Shown in pieces: positions 27,668 to 36,367 of a stretch of 64,000 bases of DNA (position 1 is the stretch's first letter; each line of letters opens with the position of its first letter). Position numbers and translations under genes: made by a program. The DNA is from JANMEB01 sp041745295. Lineage in GTDB: Bacteria > Planctomycetota > Planctomycetia > Pirellulales > Pirellulaceae. The notes below the pieces were generated by a model. That model was given only the letters and a program-made list of their open reading frames with translations, made no database searches and had not been told where the DNA came from. The stretch covers positions 1-64,000 of the forward strand of contig JBGTJE010000028.1 in the NCBI GenBank assembly GCA_041745295.1. The letters run 5' to 3'.

Positions 27668-29435
27668 TCAGTTGCTTCGAACCCTCTTGGTTTGGGCCCT
27701 CGTCTTGGCGGCAGTGTCCGTCGTCGTTTACGTCGGCTGGCGCTTCTTTGCACATCGCGCGCCAGGCGCCACCGACGTCCTCACGCATTTGGTGTCGCGA
27801 CGAACGATCCATGACTCGGTCGTCGAGCAAGGGACTTTGGAAAGTCAAAATACCGTCTACGGCCGCTGCGAACTTCCCGGCTGGCAAAACAAGATCATAT
27901 TCATCGTCCCCGAAGGAACCCACGTCAAAGCCGGTGATGTCGTCGTTCGCTTTGATGCATCGGAGACACAGAAAGAGGTCGACCAGCAAAAGGTCAAAGT
28001 CAACGAAGCTGAAGGAGAAGTCGAACAGGCTCAGCAAGAGGTTCAAGTTCAGGATAATAAGAACGAAAGCGATATCGCGGCGGCCGAACTCGCGCTGACC
28101 CTCGCTGAGATGGACGTCAGAAAATATCGCGAAGGCGAGTTGACGATGACTAAACTGGACTACGAAAGCACGATTGCCGAGGAGGAAGCGATTTTAAGAA
28201 AAACGCGCGACGATTTGGAAAACATTCGCGCGTTGATCAAACGAGGCTTTCGCTCACCCGAACAACTTCGCGAGTTGGAATTGCGAAAGGATAGCGCGGA
28301 ATATGGGGTCGAAAGCAGCAAACGCAAATTGGACCTACTGCTGAATTTCGAGTCCCCGCGCAAAATGACCGAGTTGGAGGCCCAAGCGAAAGAAGCCACG
28401 CGGAAATTGGCTAGATCCAAAACCACCGCCGAGGCCGAATCCAAAAAAGCGCAAATGAAACTCTCGAATGCCAAAACCAGCCGCGACTTGCAGAAACAAC
28501 AGCTCGAAGAATTGGAAAAAGTTCTCAAGAAATGCGAAATCGTCGTCCAAAAAGAAGGGACGATCGCCTACGCCAACAACCCTTGGATGGACGCCGACGA
28601 AAGGATCAAGGAAGGCGCAACCGTCCGCCGCGAACAAAATGTGTTTTACATTCCCGACATGACGAAAATGCAAGTCACGGCCAATGTCCACGAATCAGTT
28701 ATCAACAAAGTTAAAGAGAAACAGGCGGCCATCATTCGCGTCGACGCGTATCCCGACCAAGTCTTCAATGGCACCGTGCAAAGCGTTTCGCAATTGGCCA
28801 GTTCGGCTTATTTTTCCGAGGCCAAAGCGTACCAAGTCTTGATCTTGATCGATCAGATACCGGAAAACGTTCGGCTGAAACCAGGTATGACAACGGAAGT
28901 TGAGATCTTCGTTGGCTCTTACGAGGACATCGTTGCTATTCCCATTAACTCCGTGACCGAACATTTTCAAACATCGTACGCTTACGCCCAGCGCGGCTCG
29001 AAGTTTGATCGTCGCGTTGTCGAAATCGGTCGCACCACGCAGTCCTTTGTCGAGATTAAGTCGGGGCTTGAACCGAACGACGTCGTCGCACTCGACGCGC
29101 ATCAGCGCGGCATTGCAGACTTTGGCGAAGAAGAACGCACCATGCAAAAGCCTGCGCCTGAACCGAAGGCGGGCCAAGCGAGCCCTAACGCGCCGCCGGC
29201 TGCGGACCAAGCGACACTCGAACAAAAGCCTCCATCCACCGAGGCCGTTCCCGCCAACGACGACGACTTATTTAAGGAGGATGCCGCGCCGGCTGTCGCA
29301 CCTGCCGATTCGAAATCAACTCCCGAAGCAGCAGCACCTGCCGCGACCGAAACACCCCCACCAAAAACCGAATCAACGCCTGCCGAATCAACTCCTGCAA
29401 AAACCGAAACGCCAGCCGCGGAAACCCCAAAATAG
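27462..29435 (+). CDS. HlyD/MacA-type periplasmic adaptor
   Basis: A 657-residue membrane fusion protein. A Pro/Thr/Ser-rich cytoplasmic tail (1-68) precedes one membrane segment (LLVWALVLAAVSVVVYVGW). The barrel-lipoyl part begins at VEQGTLESQNTVYGRCEL. A long coiled coil of alpha hairpins runs from about 170 to 360. The second lipoyl half (CEIVVQKEGTIAYAN) and beta-barrel (RLKPGMTTEVEIFV) follow. The tail is Pro/Ala/Glu-rich. The ATG at 27462 has AGGA 7 nt upstream, which implies a 206-nt overlap with tolC; the alternative ATG at 27621, without a ribosome site, would leave a 47-nt overlap. It links TolC and the permease. Confidence 0.85.
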   Translation: MATQSSTPAKIPTNPPTHPAATKHSPTPHLIPTTPSANPSTEHQLPTPFSDLAMRTSNVPHSSSSRPSNQLLRTLLVWALVLAAVSVVVYVGWRFFAHRAPGATDVLTHLVSRRTIHDSVVEQGTLESQNTVYGRCELPGWQNKIIFIVPEGTHVKAGDVVVRFDASETQKEVDQQKVKVNEAEGEVEQAQQEVQVQDNKNESDIAAAELALTLAEMDVRKYREGELTMTKLDYESTIAEEEAILRKTRDDLENIRALIKRGFRSPEQLRELELRKDSAEYGVESSKRKLDLLLNFESPRKMTELEAQAKEATRKLARSKTTAEAESKKAQMKLSNAKTSRDLQKQQLEELEKVLKKCEIVVQKEGTIAYANNPWMDADERIKEGATVRREQNVFYIPDMTKMQVTANVHESVINKVKEKQAAIIRVDAYPDQVFNGTVQSVSQLASSAYFSEAKAYQVLILIDQIPENVRLKPGMTTEVEIFVGSYEDIVAIPINSVTEHFQTSYAYAQRGSKFDRRVVEIGRTTQSFVEIKSGLEPNDVVALDAHQRGIADFGEEERTMQKPAPEPKAGQASPNAPPAADQATLEQKPPSTEAVPANDDDLFKEDAAPAVAPADSKSTPEAAAPAATETPPPKTESTPAESTPAKTETPAAETPK

Positions 29436-29589
29436 GATTGCGCAGCTCTCGTTTCTCAATTTGCAATGTTAGTCGTCCTTCGGTCCTAGGCTGTGAATTT
29501 ATTAAGTTTGGATGTAACGCGGCCCTTTTGGGCCGTCGATTTCCGGTTGATCGACGGCCTGGAAAGGCCATCGTACGAATAAATGCACA

Positions 29590-29632
29590 GCCTCTCCGCG
29601 AAAGAACGTCCTTTTGCCGAGCAAAAGGCGAC
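29590..29632. repeat. dispersed repeat, family A copy 2
   Basis: TCCGCGAAAGAACGTCCTTT..GAGCAAAAGGCGAC matches the copy at 4491-4541 over most of its length. It lies in the 234-nt gap between the adaptor and permease genes, where an ATPase gene would be expected. The preceding GGCCCTTTTGGGCC (29522-29535) is itself a perfect palindrome. Confidence 0.55.
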
Positions 29633-29669
29633 AAGGCCGTTCCCACCGATTACCTGATTTGTCACCACC

Positions 29670-30944
29670 ATGGTCATCTTCCTCACCATGCTTCGCGCCG
29701 CGGTCGGCAGTTTGCTGCTGCACAAGCTGCGGTCGCTGCTGACTGTGTCGGGCTTGGTGTTCGGCGTGGCGTCCGTGATTGTGATGTTGGCCGTCGCCCA
29801 AGGGGCCAGCGATAAAGTGCAATCGCAGATTGCGTCGCTGGGAGTTCGAAATGTCATCGTCCGCAGTGTTCGACCGCCAGCCAGCAGTGACGATCAACAA
29901 TCCGATCGATTCATTATCGAATACGGGCTCACGCGCGAAGATTGCAAAAGAATTCTGGACACCATTCCCAGTGTGACCGCTGCGACCCCACAGCGCGAGT
30001 TTAACTACGAAGGCCGCTACGCCGATCAATCGCTCAATATTCGGCTTGCGGGCGTCGAGTCGGGATACTTTGATGCCAACGGCCTAAAGATCGTTCGCGG
30101 TCGAGGGCTCAACGAATCCGACTCCAAGCACCGTACGAACGTCTGCGTGATCGGTGCCGATGTTGCGGAGAAACTTTTTCAGCACCGCAATCCCCTGGAC
30201 CGTTCGATCCTCATCGGCAATCGACAGTACTTTCAAGTCGTGGGTGTTACCGGCTGGCGAAATCCGTCCGCGGGAATAGGTTCCAGCTTGTCGGCCCAAG
30301 ACTACAACCTGGACGTCTACATTCCGCTCGCAACGGACCATGCTCGGATGGGAACCGTTCTCTTCAAGTTCGAAAAGGGATCATTTAGCCGACAGGTTCT
30401 GGAATTGAGCCAAGTCACTTTGGCAGTGGACGACTTGGCCAGAGTAAAGGCCACGGCCGCGGCACTCGAAGGATTGTTGATGAAATTCCATCCCAAAAAA
30501 GATTTCAGCATTACCATTCCGCTGGACTTATTGGAGCAAGCCAAGGCAACCCAACGCATTTTCAGCATCGTGTTGGGATCAACCGCGGCGATCTCCTTGT
30601 TGGTCGGTGGCATTGGGATCATGAATATCATGCTGGCCACGGTCAGCGAACGAACTCAGGAGATAGGAATTCGCCGGGCGCTCGGCGCCAAACAACGCGA
30701 CATCGTCATGCAGTTCATGTTTGAGACGCTGATGCTCTCGACCGTCGGAGCTGCGATTGGCCTTGGATTGGGAATGTGCACACCCGGCGCGGTGACTTGG
30801 TTCTCCGGCCTGCCGACGCGAATACTTCCGATCTTTCCCTTCGTTGCCGTCGTCGTGGCTATCGCCGTGGGGGCCGTATTCGGCATCTACCCCGCCTGGC
30901 GTGCCGCGAAACTCGACCCGATCGAAGCGCTACGACGAGTGTAG
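29670..30944 (+). CDS. MacB/FtsX-type ABC transporter permease
   Basis: A 424-residue permease. The first membrane segment is in KLRSLLTVSGLVFGVASVIVMLAV, with the classic MacB start pattern. A periplasmic domain of about 220 residues follows. Three membrane segments close the protein, the first in FSIVLGSTAAISLLVGGIGIMNIML, then the signature RTQEIGIRRALGAKQRDI, and the end PAWRAAKLDPIEALRRV. MacB-type permeases use ATP to drive a periplasmic pump with an HlyD adaptor and TolC. In E. coli MacB the ATPase is fused; here it is neither fused nor adjacent. The start may instead be the ATG at 29688. Confidence 0.9.
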   Translation: MVIFLTMLRAAVGSLLLHKLRSLLTVSGLVFGVASVIVMLAVAQGASDKVQSQIASLGVRNVIVRSVRPPASSDDQQSDRFIIEYGLTREDCKRILDTIPSVTAATPQREFNYEGRYADQSLNIRLAGVESGYFDANGLKIVRGRGLNESDSKHRTNVCVIGADVAEKLFQHRNPLDRSILIGNRQYFQVVGVTGWRNPSAGIGSSLSAQDYNLDVYIPLATDHARMGTVLFKFEKGSFSRQVLELSQVTLAVDDLARVKATAAALEGLLMKFHPKKDFSITIPLDLLEQAKATQRIFSIVLGSTAAISLLVGGIGIMNIMLATVSERTQEIGIRRALGAKQRDIVMQFMFETLMLSTVGAAIGLGLGMCTPGAVTWFSGLPTRILPIFPFVAVVVAIAVGAVFGIYPAWRAAKLDPIEALRRV

Positions 30945-30977
30945 CATTGGACATGGACTTTGTCGCTCAGACTGGCA

Positions 30978-31301
30978 CTAACGCGAAGTACGGTCGAGTT
31001 CGTTGGGATCGATCGTTTGAACGTACAGATGATCGACCTCTTTCGGCACCGCGAGCCGCTTTTCCATTTCTCCCATCATTTCCAAGAATTGTTCCTTGGT
31101 CATGTTGAGAATGGTTTCGGATTTTTTTGCATTGCCCTGGGCATCAAAGACAGGCCCGAACTGATCCGAGTCGATTTTCGCAAAAGCATGGCTTGACATC
31201 ATCGTGTAGAGTTTTTCGTAATCGCGTTTGGCGATCGCTTCCAGGATCGGCTTCGATGCTTCGATGTACGGGCGTTCGGCTTGGTCTTCCACCTCCTCCA
31301 T
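30978..31301 (-). CDS. small protein of unknown function, possible remnant
   Basis: A 107-residue open frame with credible composition: helical, charged, and no Cys (EASKPILEAIAKRDYEKLYTMMSSHAF). It resembles the first conserved helical part of secreted proteins in which a signal peptide normally comes first. Here no signal precedes it, and a stop lies 11 codons upstream in frame (31332-31334). It may be a short cytoplasmic protein or the remains of a longer gene. No ribosome site is seen before its ATG. Confidence 0.4.
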   Translation of the reverse strand: MEEVEDQAERPYIEASKPILEAIAKRDYEKLYTMMSSHAFAKIDSDQFGPVFDAQGNAKKSETILNMTKEQFLEMMGEMEKRLAVPKEVDHLYVQTIDPNELDRTSR

Positions 31302-31364
31302 TGCAGCCGAATAAGGGTCCGCGCTTGCATTCTACTTCGTTCTTGCCGCGATGGCACGCAGGTC

Positions 31365-32336
31365 CTAAAACTCCACCGTTGGGAGATTCTGACTTCGGCG
31401 GTTGAGGACTAACGTCGTCAGATAGTATTTCTTTGGGCCAATCACATCAGGCGCAAAAAAGTAGCCGCTTAGTTCCGCTCTCGTCGACGTAGAGATTTCG
31501 ACCTCCGCGGCTCGTTCGCTGTGCCGGGAAATGATCAACACGTAGTATTCGCGTGGGCCGCGCAACGGGAGATCAAACTCGCCTTCATGATTGATTCGAA
31601 CGACTCGGCCCCCGGCGGCTTCAATCTGGGCAATCGATGGATTGTCGATCGCCTCGAACTCTTCCGGCCGCAAGCCCGCGTGATCTTGAACGCGATCTTG
31701 CAGACTCCCATCTTTCGGCACGACGATGACAACGGCCCCTTCGTCCGGAGCTTTGGTCGCGCCTCGGTTAAAAACGACTCGGCCGGTGAGCTGACAATCG
31801 TACGTCTCGCTCGAGCGTTCTGCGGTGCCGCTCGAATTTTGGCCAAGCATCATCCCCAATAGGAAAAAGGTCGTCGCGACGACGGCTAACAAACCACCTT
31901 GAAAATAAACCGTCCAGCGTGGGAGCGAAATCGTATTCGGCAACGCGGTCGTTGTTCCGTCCGAAGCCAATTGGCTCGGCAGCGCCGGACGAGGAGGGAC
32001 ATCGTAGATTGCGGTTTCGGTTTGCCACGTTTCGTTGGAAGCCGGCGATTGCTGCGATGCGCCCACAGCCTGTGATTGCGCTACAGGTGGGTCGACGAAT
32101 TCGGAAGCGTCCGACGTTGGGGGACGAGCGTGAGACGTGCCGGACGGAGGTTCAGATTTTTCCGCGGTTGCCAGGGCCGACGAGGTTTCGAGAGTCGTCG
32201 CGGGCAGCGGAGGCGGTCCTTCCGCCGGAATCGTGATCACCTGCCGACAATTGGGGCAAGGCGACGAGTGTCCAGCTTTGCGCTCGGCAACGCTCAATCG
32301 GATATGGCATTTAGGGCAGTGAAAACGGATTGGCAT
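31365..32336 (-). CDS. membrane protein with N-terminal MJ0042 zinc ribbon
   Basis: A 323-residue protein. The start is a Cys4 ribbon (CPKC at 7-10, CPNC at 27-30), followed by a Pro/Ser-rich linker to about residue 140. One membrane segment follows (FQGGLLAVVATTFFLLGMML). The exported C-terminal 150 residues form a beta-rich domain beginning CQLTGRVVF, which resembles carboxypeptidase-regulatory-like domains found in many planctomycete exported proteins. The function is unknown. Its ribbon is the same type as in the kinase at 22.3 kb. Confidence 0.75.
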   Translation of the reverse strand: MPIRFHCPKCHIRLSVAERKAGHSSPCPNCRQVITIPAEGPPPLPATTLETSSALATAEKSEPPSGTSHARPPTSDASEFVDPPVAQSQAVGASQQSPASNETWQTETAIYDVPPRPALPSQLASDGTTTALPNTISLPRWTVYFQGGLLAVVATTFFLLGMMLGQNSSGTAERSSETYDCQLTGRVVFNRGATKAPDEGAVVIVVPKDGSLQDRVQDHAGLRPEEFEAIDNPSIAQIEAAGGRVVRINHEGEFDLPLRGPREYYVLIISRHSERAAEVEISTSTRAELSGYFFAPDVIGPKKYYLTTLVLNRRSQNLPTVEF

Positions 32337-32685
32337 GCACCATGATCCCGGCGAAAACCTGACCTTCGGTCAAAACGGATATCGATTGCTCTACTTACGT
32401 CATCGGCATGCTTCTATTGTTTTTGGACCGCGCCGGCTTGCCTAGGGGAAAAAATCGCAAAACAACCGGCCGTTTGACCGAAACGACTCGACTGCCCGGA
32501 CGTGTCAGCATTTCAGGTTGAGGGCGATGCCCTGCAAATCGGGCTTTTATACGAATTCGTCCGATGTCATATTGCGCACGGAGCGAATCAAGAACCGCTT
32601 GCTCAAAAGCCCCGTCGGTCCAAGAATTAGTCGACAGTATCTGGGGCTGGCGGATCAAAATTGGTTCGCACGGGAGATTGAGCGA
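32337..32685. other. divergent intergenic region
   Basis: A 349-nt gap between divergent genes. An open frame continues upstream of the esterase-like gene back to 32518, but its composition is unlike a protein and it lacks a signal peptide. A TGACCTTCGGTCA palindrome is present at 32361-32373. No other element is evident. Confidence 0.5.
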
Positions 32686-35097
32686 ATGAAACGAGAGAAC
32701 TGGTTGTTGTTGGGGCTCGCCGGTATGATCGTTTTCGGCGCGATTCAACCCGTCGCAGCCCAACATCAAGTCGTCACACTAAAAAACGGCCTGGAGTATG
32801 AAGGCCTGTTTGCCACAATTCCCGAGTACAGCGAAACTATTGGCGGGACTTCGATCGAACCAGGCCTGCACGCAATCGCCTTGGTCGACGACGGGCTACG
32901 CAGAGTTTTCTTCAACTATAAACAAATCGCCCAAAACCCAATCCCAGCGGAACATCCGTTTCAACGGATCGCTGTGTGGCAAGAATTGTCGGTGGGCCAA
33001 GCAAAAACTTGGCGGTTCGGAAATCTCATGGGGGCCGAAGCGTTTAATGACCTCGGGCATCGAGTCATTACCAGCAGCGGCAACACCGGCGGCGGCACCT
33101 TCGTCCAGGGAATCACCGAGATCACTCCGGTCTATACCCGTGTGGCCGCGTTGCGAGACGAAGACTGGGTCATGCGAATCGCGACGTCCAGCTTGCCGAG
33201 CGATGTCTTGATCAAACTGCTGCGGCGGCAGATCGCGGATCCCAATAGCATCACCAAGCGTTTGGAAATTGTGGACCTGCTGATTCAAGCGAAGCGCTAT
33301 CAAGATGCCAACGAGGAACTCAAGTCCGTGCAGCAAGACTTCCCGGACCTCACCGCGGAAATCGCGGAAAAGCGACAGATTCTCAGCCAACAATTCGCCC
33401 GTCAAGTCTTGTCGGAAATTCGCACGCGTTTGGACAACGGCCAAACCAAACTTGCCATCGCGATGACCGATCGGATCAAAGGCCCCGAAGTCTCCGCCGA
33501 AATCTTGGCGGAAATTCTGGCGATGGCAACAGCCGTCAACACGGCGGCTGCGGATATTGAATCCGCCAAACAGCTCCTCCGACAACAACGAGACCTGCTG
33601 ATTCAAGACGGTAAACTTGGCGACGAAGCGACCGCAGCGGTCAACGTGATGGTCGAGGAAATTTGCAACGAACTCAACTCGACCAATCTCGAGCGGTTGG
33701 CGACCTTTGTCCGCTTGGTCCCCGACGCCGAGATGACCTCGTCGCCCAAGATCGCGTTCGCGCTCAGCGGCTGGATCATCGGCAGTGGTGCGGCCATTGA
33801 TAACATGGCGGTCGCGTTGGCCTTGGTCGAAGCGCGGCGATTAACAATCGAGTATCTAACGACCGAGGACGCACCGCGACGGCAGGCGATCTTGACCGAA
33901 TTGGAAACGATCGAAGCCGGCGACCCGCAGTACTTGGCAAAAATCGTGCAGAATCTGACGCCTCCTCTGGAGCTGTCGGCTCAGGTCAACATGCAGGAGC
34001 CGATCGAATTGACGGTTGAGATACCCGGTCCTGCCGCCAATCCCGCTCCTCGCGCCGTAAAGTACTTCGTGCAGCTGCCCCCCGAATACGATCGCTATCG
34101 CCGCTATCCGTGCATTGTCGCCTTGCATTCGGAAGGACAAAGTCTCAAGTCGCAGTTGGAATGGTGGGCCGGAGCTTACAACCCAAAATTGGAAATGGCG
34201 ATGGGTCAAGCCGCGCGGCACGGTTACATCGTTCTCTCTCCCGAATGGAATCAAGCGGACGGACGCGAATATTCCTATTCGGCCGCGGAACAGATGGCCG
34301 TGCTCAAGTCGCTACGCGACGCCATGCGGCGCTTTGCGATCGACACCGATCGAGTCTATTTGACCGGTCAGTTCGCGGGGGCCGATGCAGCCTGGGATCT
34401 TGGACTTTGCTTTCCGGACATTTGGGCCGGGGTCGTTCCCATATCCGCGTTTGCGGGCCAGGGAGGCAAATACGCGTTTCGTACTCATGAAGTTGCATCG
34501 AACAATAACCTGCCGTTTTTATTTGTGACGGGCCAACACGACGTGGGCCGCATCGAACACAACAAACTTGTTTGGAACAAGTGGATGGCAAGCCCCAATT
34601 TTGATGTCACGGTGGTGGAATACCAAGGTCGCTTGGCCGAATCGTTTCCCGAAGAAATCCCCAATATCTTTGTGTGGATGGCCCGCCACCGACGGAACGT
34701 ATTAGTGGAGGAGTTTACCGGTCGCACCTTGCGGCCTTGGTCCCGCCGATTTTGGTGGGCCGAAGTTGATCACATTCCGGCCGAAGACGTCGTGCTCCCG
34801 ACGCAGTGGCCCCCCAAGGAGAAAATCCTTCCGGTCCATTTCGACTGCAAATTCTCGCGCGCCCAGAATAAATTCGTTGTTGGAGCGGCCAAGGGGAGCA
34901 CCGCCACGCTTTGGCTGCTGCCGGACTTAGTTGATTTCACCAAGCTCTTGGAAATCAGCGGCCGCGGCGCGGATTTTCGTGGAGCGATTAAGCCGAGTCG
35001 CCAAGTCCTCTTGGAAGACGTGCGGCGACGTGCCGATCGGCAGCACCCCTACTGGGCCAAGTTGGTCTGCGAGCGAGCCAAGTGGCAGCTCGAATAG
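32686..35097 (+). CDS. secreted esterase-like protein lacking the nucleophile
   Basis: An 803-residue exported protein. The ATG at 32686 has GGGAG 8-9 nt upstream and gives a signal peptide ending IQPVAAQ. Residues 30-420 are alpha-helical and of unknown fold. From about 450 an alpha/beta-hydrolase-like domain follows (YFVQLPPEYDRYRRYPCIVALHSEGQS; GYIVLSPEWNQADG; DTDRVYLTGQFAGADAAWDLG; PFLFVTGQHDVGRI). Family members usually have a GxSxG here, but this reads GQFAG, with Phe563 in place of Ser. The acid Asp in GQHDVG is kept. It is therefore likely a pseudo-enzyme that binds rather than cleaves. Confidence 0.75.
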   Translation: MKRENWLLLGLAGMIVFGAIQPVAAQHQVVTLKNGLEYEGLFATIPEYSETIGGTSIEPGLHAIALVDDGLRRVFFNYKQIAQNPIPAEHPFQRIAVWQELSVGQAKTWRFGNLMGAEAFNDLGHRVITSSGNTGGGTFVQGITEITPVYTRVAALRDEDWVMRIATSSLPSDVLIKLLRRQIADPNSITKRLEIVDLLIQAKRYQDANEELKSVQQDFPDLTAEIAEKRQILSQQFARQVLSEIRTRLDNGQTKLAIAMTDRIKGPEVSAEILAEILAMATAVNTAAADIESAKQLLRQQRDLLIQDGKLGDEATAAVNVMVEEICNELNSTNLERLATFVRLVPDAEMTSSPKIAFALSGWIIGSGAAIDNMAVALALVEARRLTIEYLTTEDAPRRQAILTELETIEAGDPQYLAKIVQNLTPPLELSAQVNMQEPIELTVEIPGPAANPAPRAVKYFVQLPPEYDRYRRYPCIVALHSEGQSLKSQLEWWAGAYNPKLEMAMGQAARHGYIVLSPEWNQADGREYSYSAAEQMAVLKSLRDAMRRFAIDTDRVYLTGQFAGADAAWDLGLCFPDIWAGVVPISAFAGQGGKYAFRTHEVASNNNLPFLFVTGQHDVGRIEHNKLVWNKWMASPNFDVTVVEYQGRLAESFPEEIPNIFVWMARHRRNVLVEEFTGRTLRPWSRRFWWAEVDHIPAEDVVLPTQWPPKEKILPVHFDCKFSRAQNKFVVGAAKGSTATLWLLPDLVDFTKLLEISGRGADFRGAIKPSRQVLLEDVRRRADRQHPYWAKLVCERAKWQLE

Positions 35098-35252
35098 CCG
35101 CCCGGAGTATCGCCTCGGCACGCCGTGACGGTAGGGTGACACGTCCCTGAGTCCTCGAAGGGCGTGGTGAACCGTCCCGAGGCTTGTCGACGAACAGGTT
35201 GTGAGGCACAATCGATTATCACCAGTTGCAAATGACTTGAGAGGGTGCGCTT
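35098..35252. other. intergenic with degenerate repeat text
   Basis: A gap of 155 nt. It contains GTAGGGTGACACGTCCCTGAG and GGGCGTGGTGAACCGTCCC, which resemble the GGGTGGCACGCCC ends of the family B elements at 40.1 and 47.5 kb and the GTAGGGTGGGACGAG arms at 36.2 kb. The relation is by eye only. Confidence 0.35.
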
Positions 35253-36185
35253 CTGAACGAAACGCCGACAAACTTTGCCGATCGCTTGGCTGCCGCAGTG
35301 CGAGACAAGCGAACGCCGTTGGTCGTCGGCTTGGATCCCCGTTGGGATTTGCTCCCATTCCCGTTTCACCAAAACCGATCTAATCCCACGCCACGAGCGA
35401 TTGCCGAGGCGATTGCCGAGTTTAGTCGGGAAGTCATCGACGTGATTGCCCCGTTAGTTCCGGCCGTCAAGCCGCAATGGGCTTTCTTTGAACAGTTTGG
35501 TGCGGCGGGCTCGGTGGCGCTGGAAAATGTAATCACGTATGCGCGCCAACGTGGGTTGCTCGTGATTGCCGACGCTAAGCGAGGCGATATCGGCTCGACC
35601 GCCGAAGCCTATGCCGAAGCCTTCTTTCGACTGGCTGGTTCCGTTCCATTGTCCGATGCGCTCACGGTGAATCCCTACCTCGGCGCTGATTCTTGGCAGC
35701 CGTTCGTAGCGGCTGCGCGCGAGCGCGGGACGGGGATTTTCCTATTGGTCAAGACCTCCAATCCCGGCGGAGCCGATATTCAAGATCTCAAAACCGGCGA
35801 CGGCCGTGTTTTTGAAATTGTCGCCGATCAAGTCGAGTCCGCGGCGGCCCAAACCAAAGGCGCCTGCGGGTACGGAATCGTCGGCGCAGTGGTCGGAGCA
35901 ACGTATCCGCGACAACTTGCCGAACTTCGTGCCCGTATGCCCAGCGCGTGGATTTTGGTTCCGGGATTTGGCGCTCAAGGGGGCACGGCGCAAGACGCGG
36001 CCGGTGCGTTTGACTCGCAAGGATTGGGGGCGATCATCAATTCGTCGCGGGCAATCCTGTTTGCGCACCGCGACAATAAGTTTGCCGCTGTCGCTTCCGC
36101 CAATTGGCAATCCGCGGTTGAGGCCGCCTGCCGCGACGCGATCGAACAGCTGAGATCCGAGACCACTGCCGGTAAGTTGGTGTAA
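35253..36185 (+). CDS. pyrF: orotidine 5'-phosphate decarboxylase
   Basis: This enzyme decarboxylates OMP to UMP, the last step of pyrimidine synthesis. It is the longer type 2 form. The N-terminus contains FADRLAAAVRDKRTPLVVGLDPRWD, and the catalytic motif DAKRGDIGSTAEAY supplies the Asp-Lys-Asp set. Further motifs are TVNPYLGADSWQPF and WILVPGFGAQGGT. No ATG lies in a suitable place. The conserved FADRLAAAVR begins upstream of the TTG at 35286, so I place the start at CTG 35253, which has AGAGGG upstream; a TTG start at 35286 (299 residues) is the alternative. It stands alone, with no other pyr gene in the window. Confidence 0.93.
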   Translation: MNETPTNFADRLAAAVRDKRTPLVVGLDPRWDLLPFPFHQNRSNPTPRAIAEAIAEFSREVIDVIAPLVPAVKPQWAFFEQFGAAGSVALENVITYARQRGLLVIADAKRGDIGSTAEAYAEAFFRLAGSVPLSDALTVNPYLGADSWQPFVAAARERGTGIFLLVKTSNPGGADIQDLKTGDGRVFEIVADQVESAAAQTKGACGYGIVGAVVGATYPRQLAELRARMPSAWILVPGFGAQGGTAQDAAGAFDSQGLGAIINSSRAILFAHRDNKFAAVASANWQSAVEAACRDAIEQLRSETTAGKLV

Positions 36186-36240
36186 TAAAGTCTCCACATT
36201 CCGGGTGACACGCCCAGTCCGGCGTCGAACTGCGAATCTT

Positions 36241-36330
36241 GTAGGGTGGGACGAGTCTTCGAGTCCCACCACGGATGCCAACATTGCGATGGCGAATTTT
36301 GGTGGGACTCGAAGACTCGTCCCACCCTAC
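36241..36330. repeat. perfect 30-bp inverted repeat
   Basis: Arms at 36241-36270 and 36301-36330 are exact reverse complements over all 30 nt, around a 30-nt centre. They begin GTAGGGTGGGACGAGTCTTC. The element lies between the convergent ends of pyrF and the TAT-exported gene. The perfect match suggests recent origin or a maintained structure; it resembles a miniature mobile element and can also act as a two-way terminator. Confidence 0.85.
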
Positions 36331-36367
36331 ATGTATCATCATTTCCGGCGACAAAACGCAATCGGCA

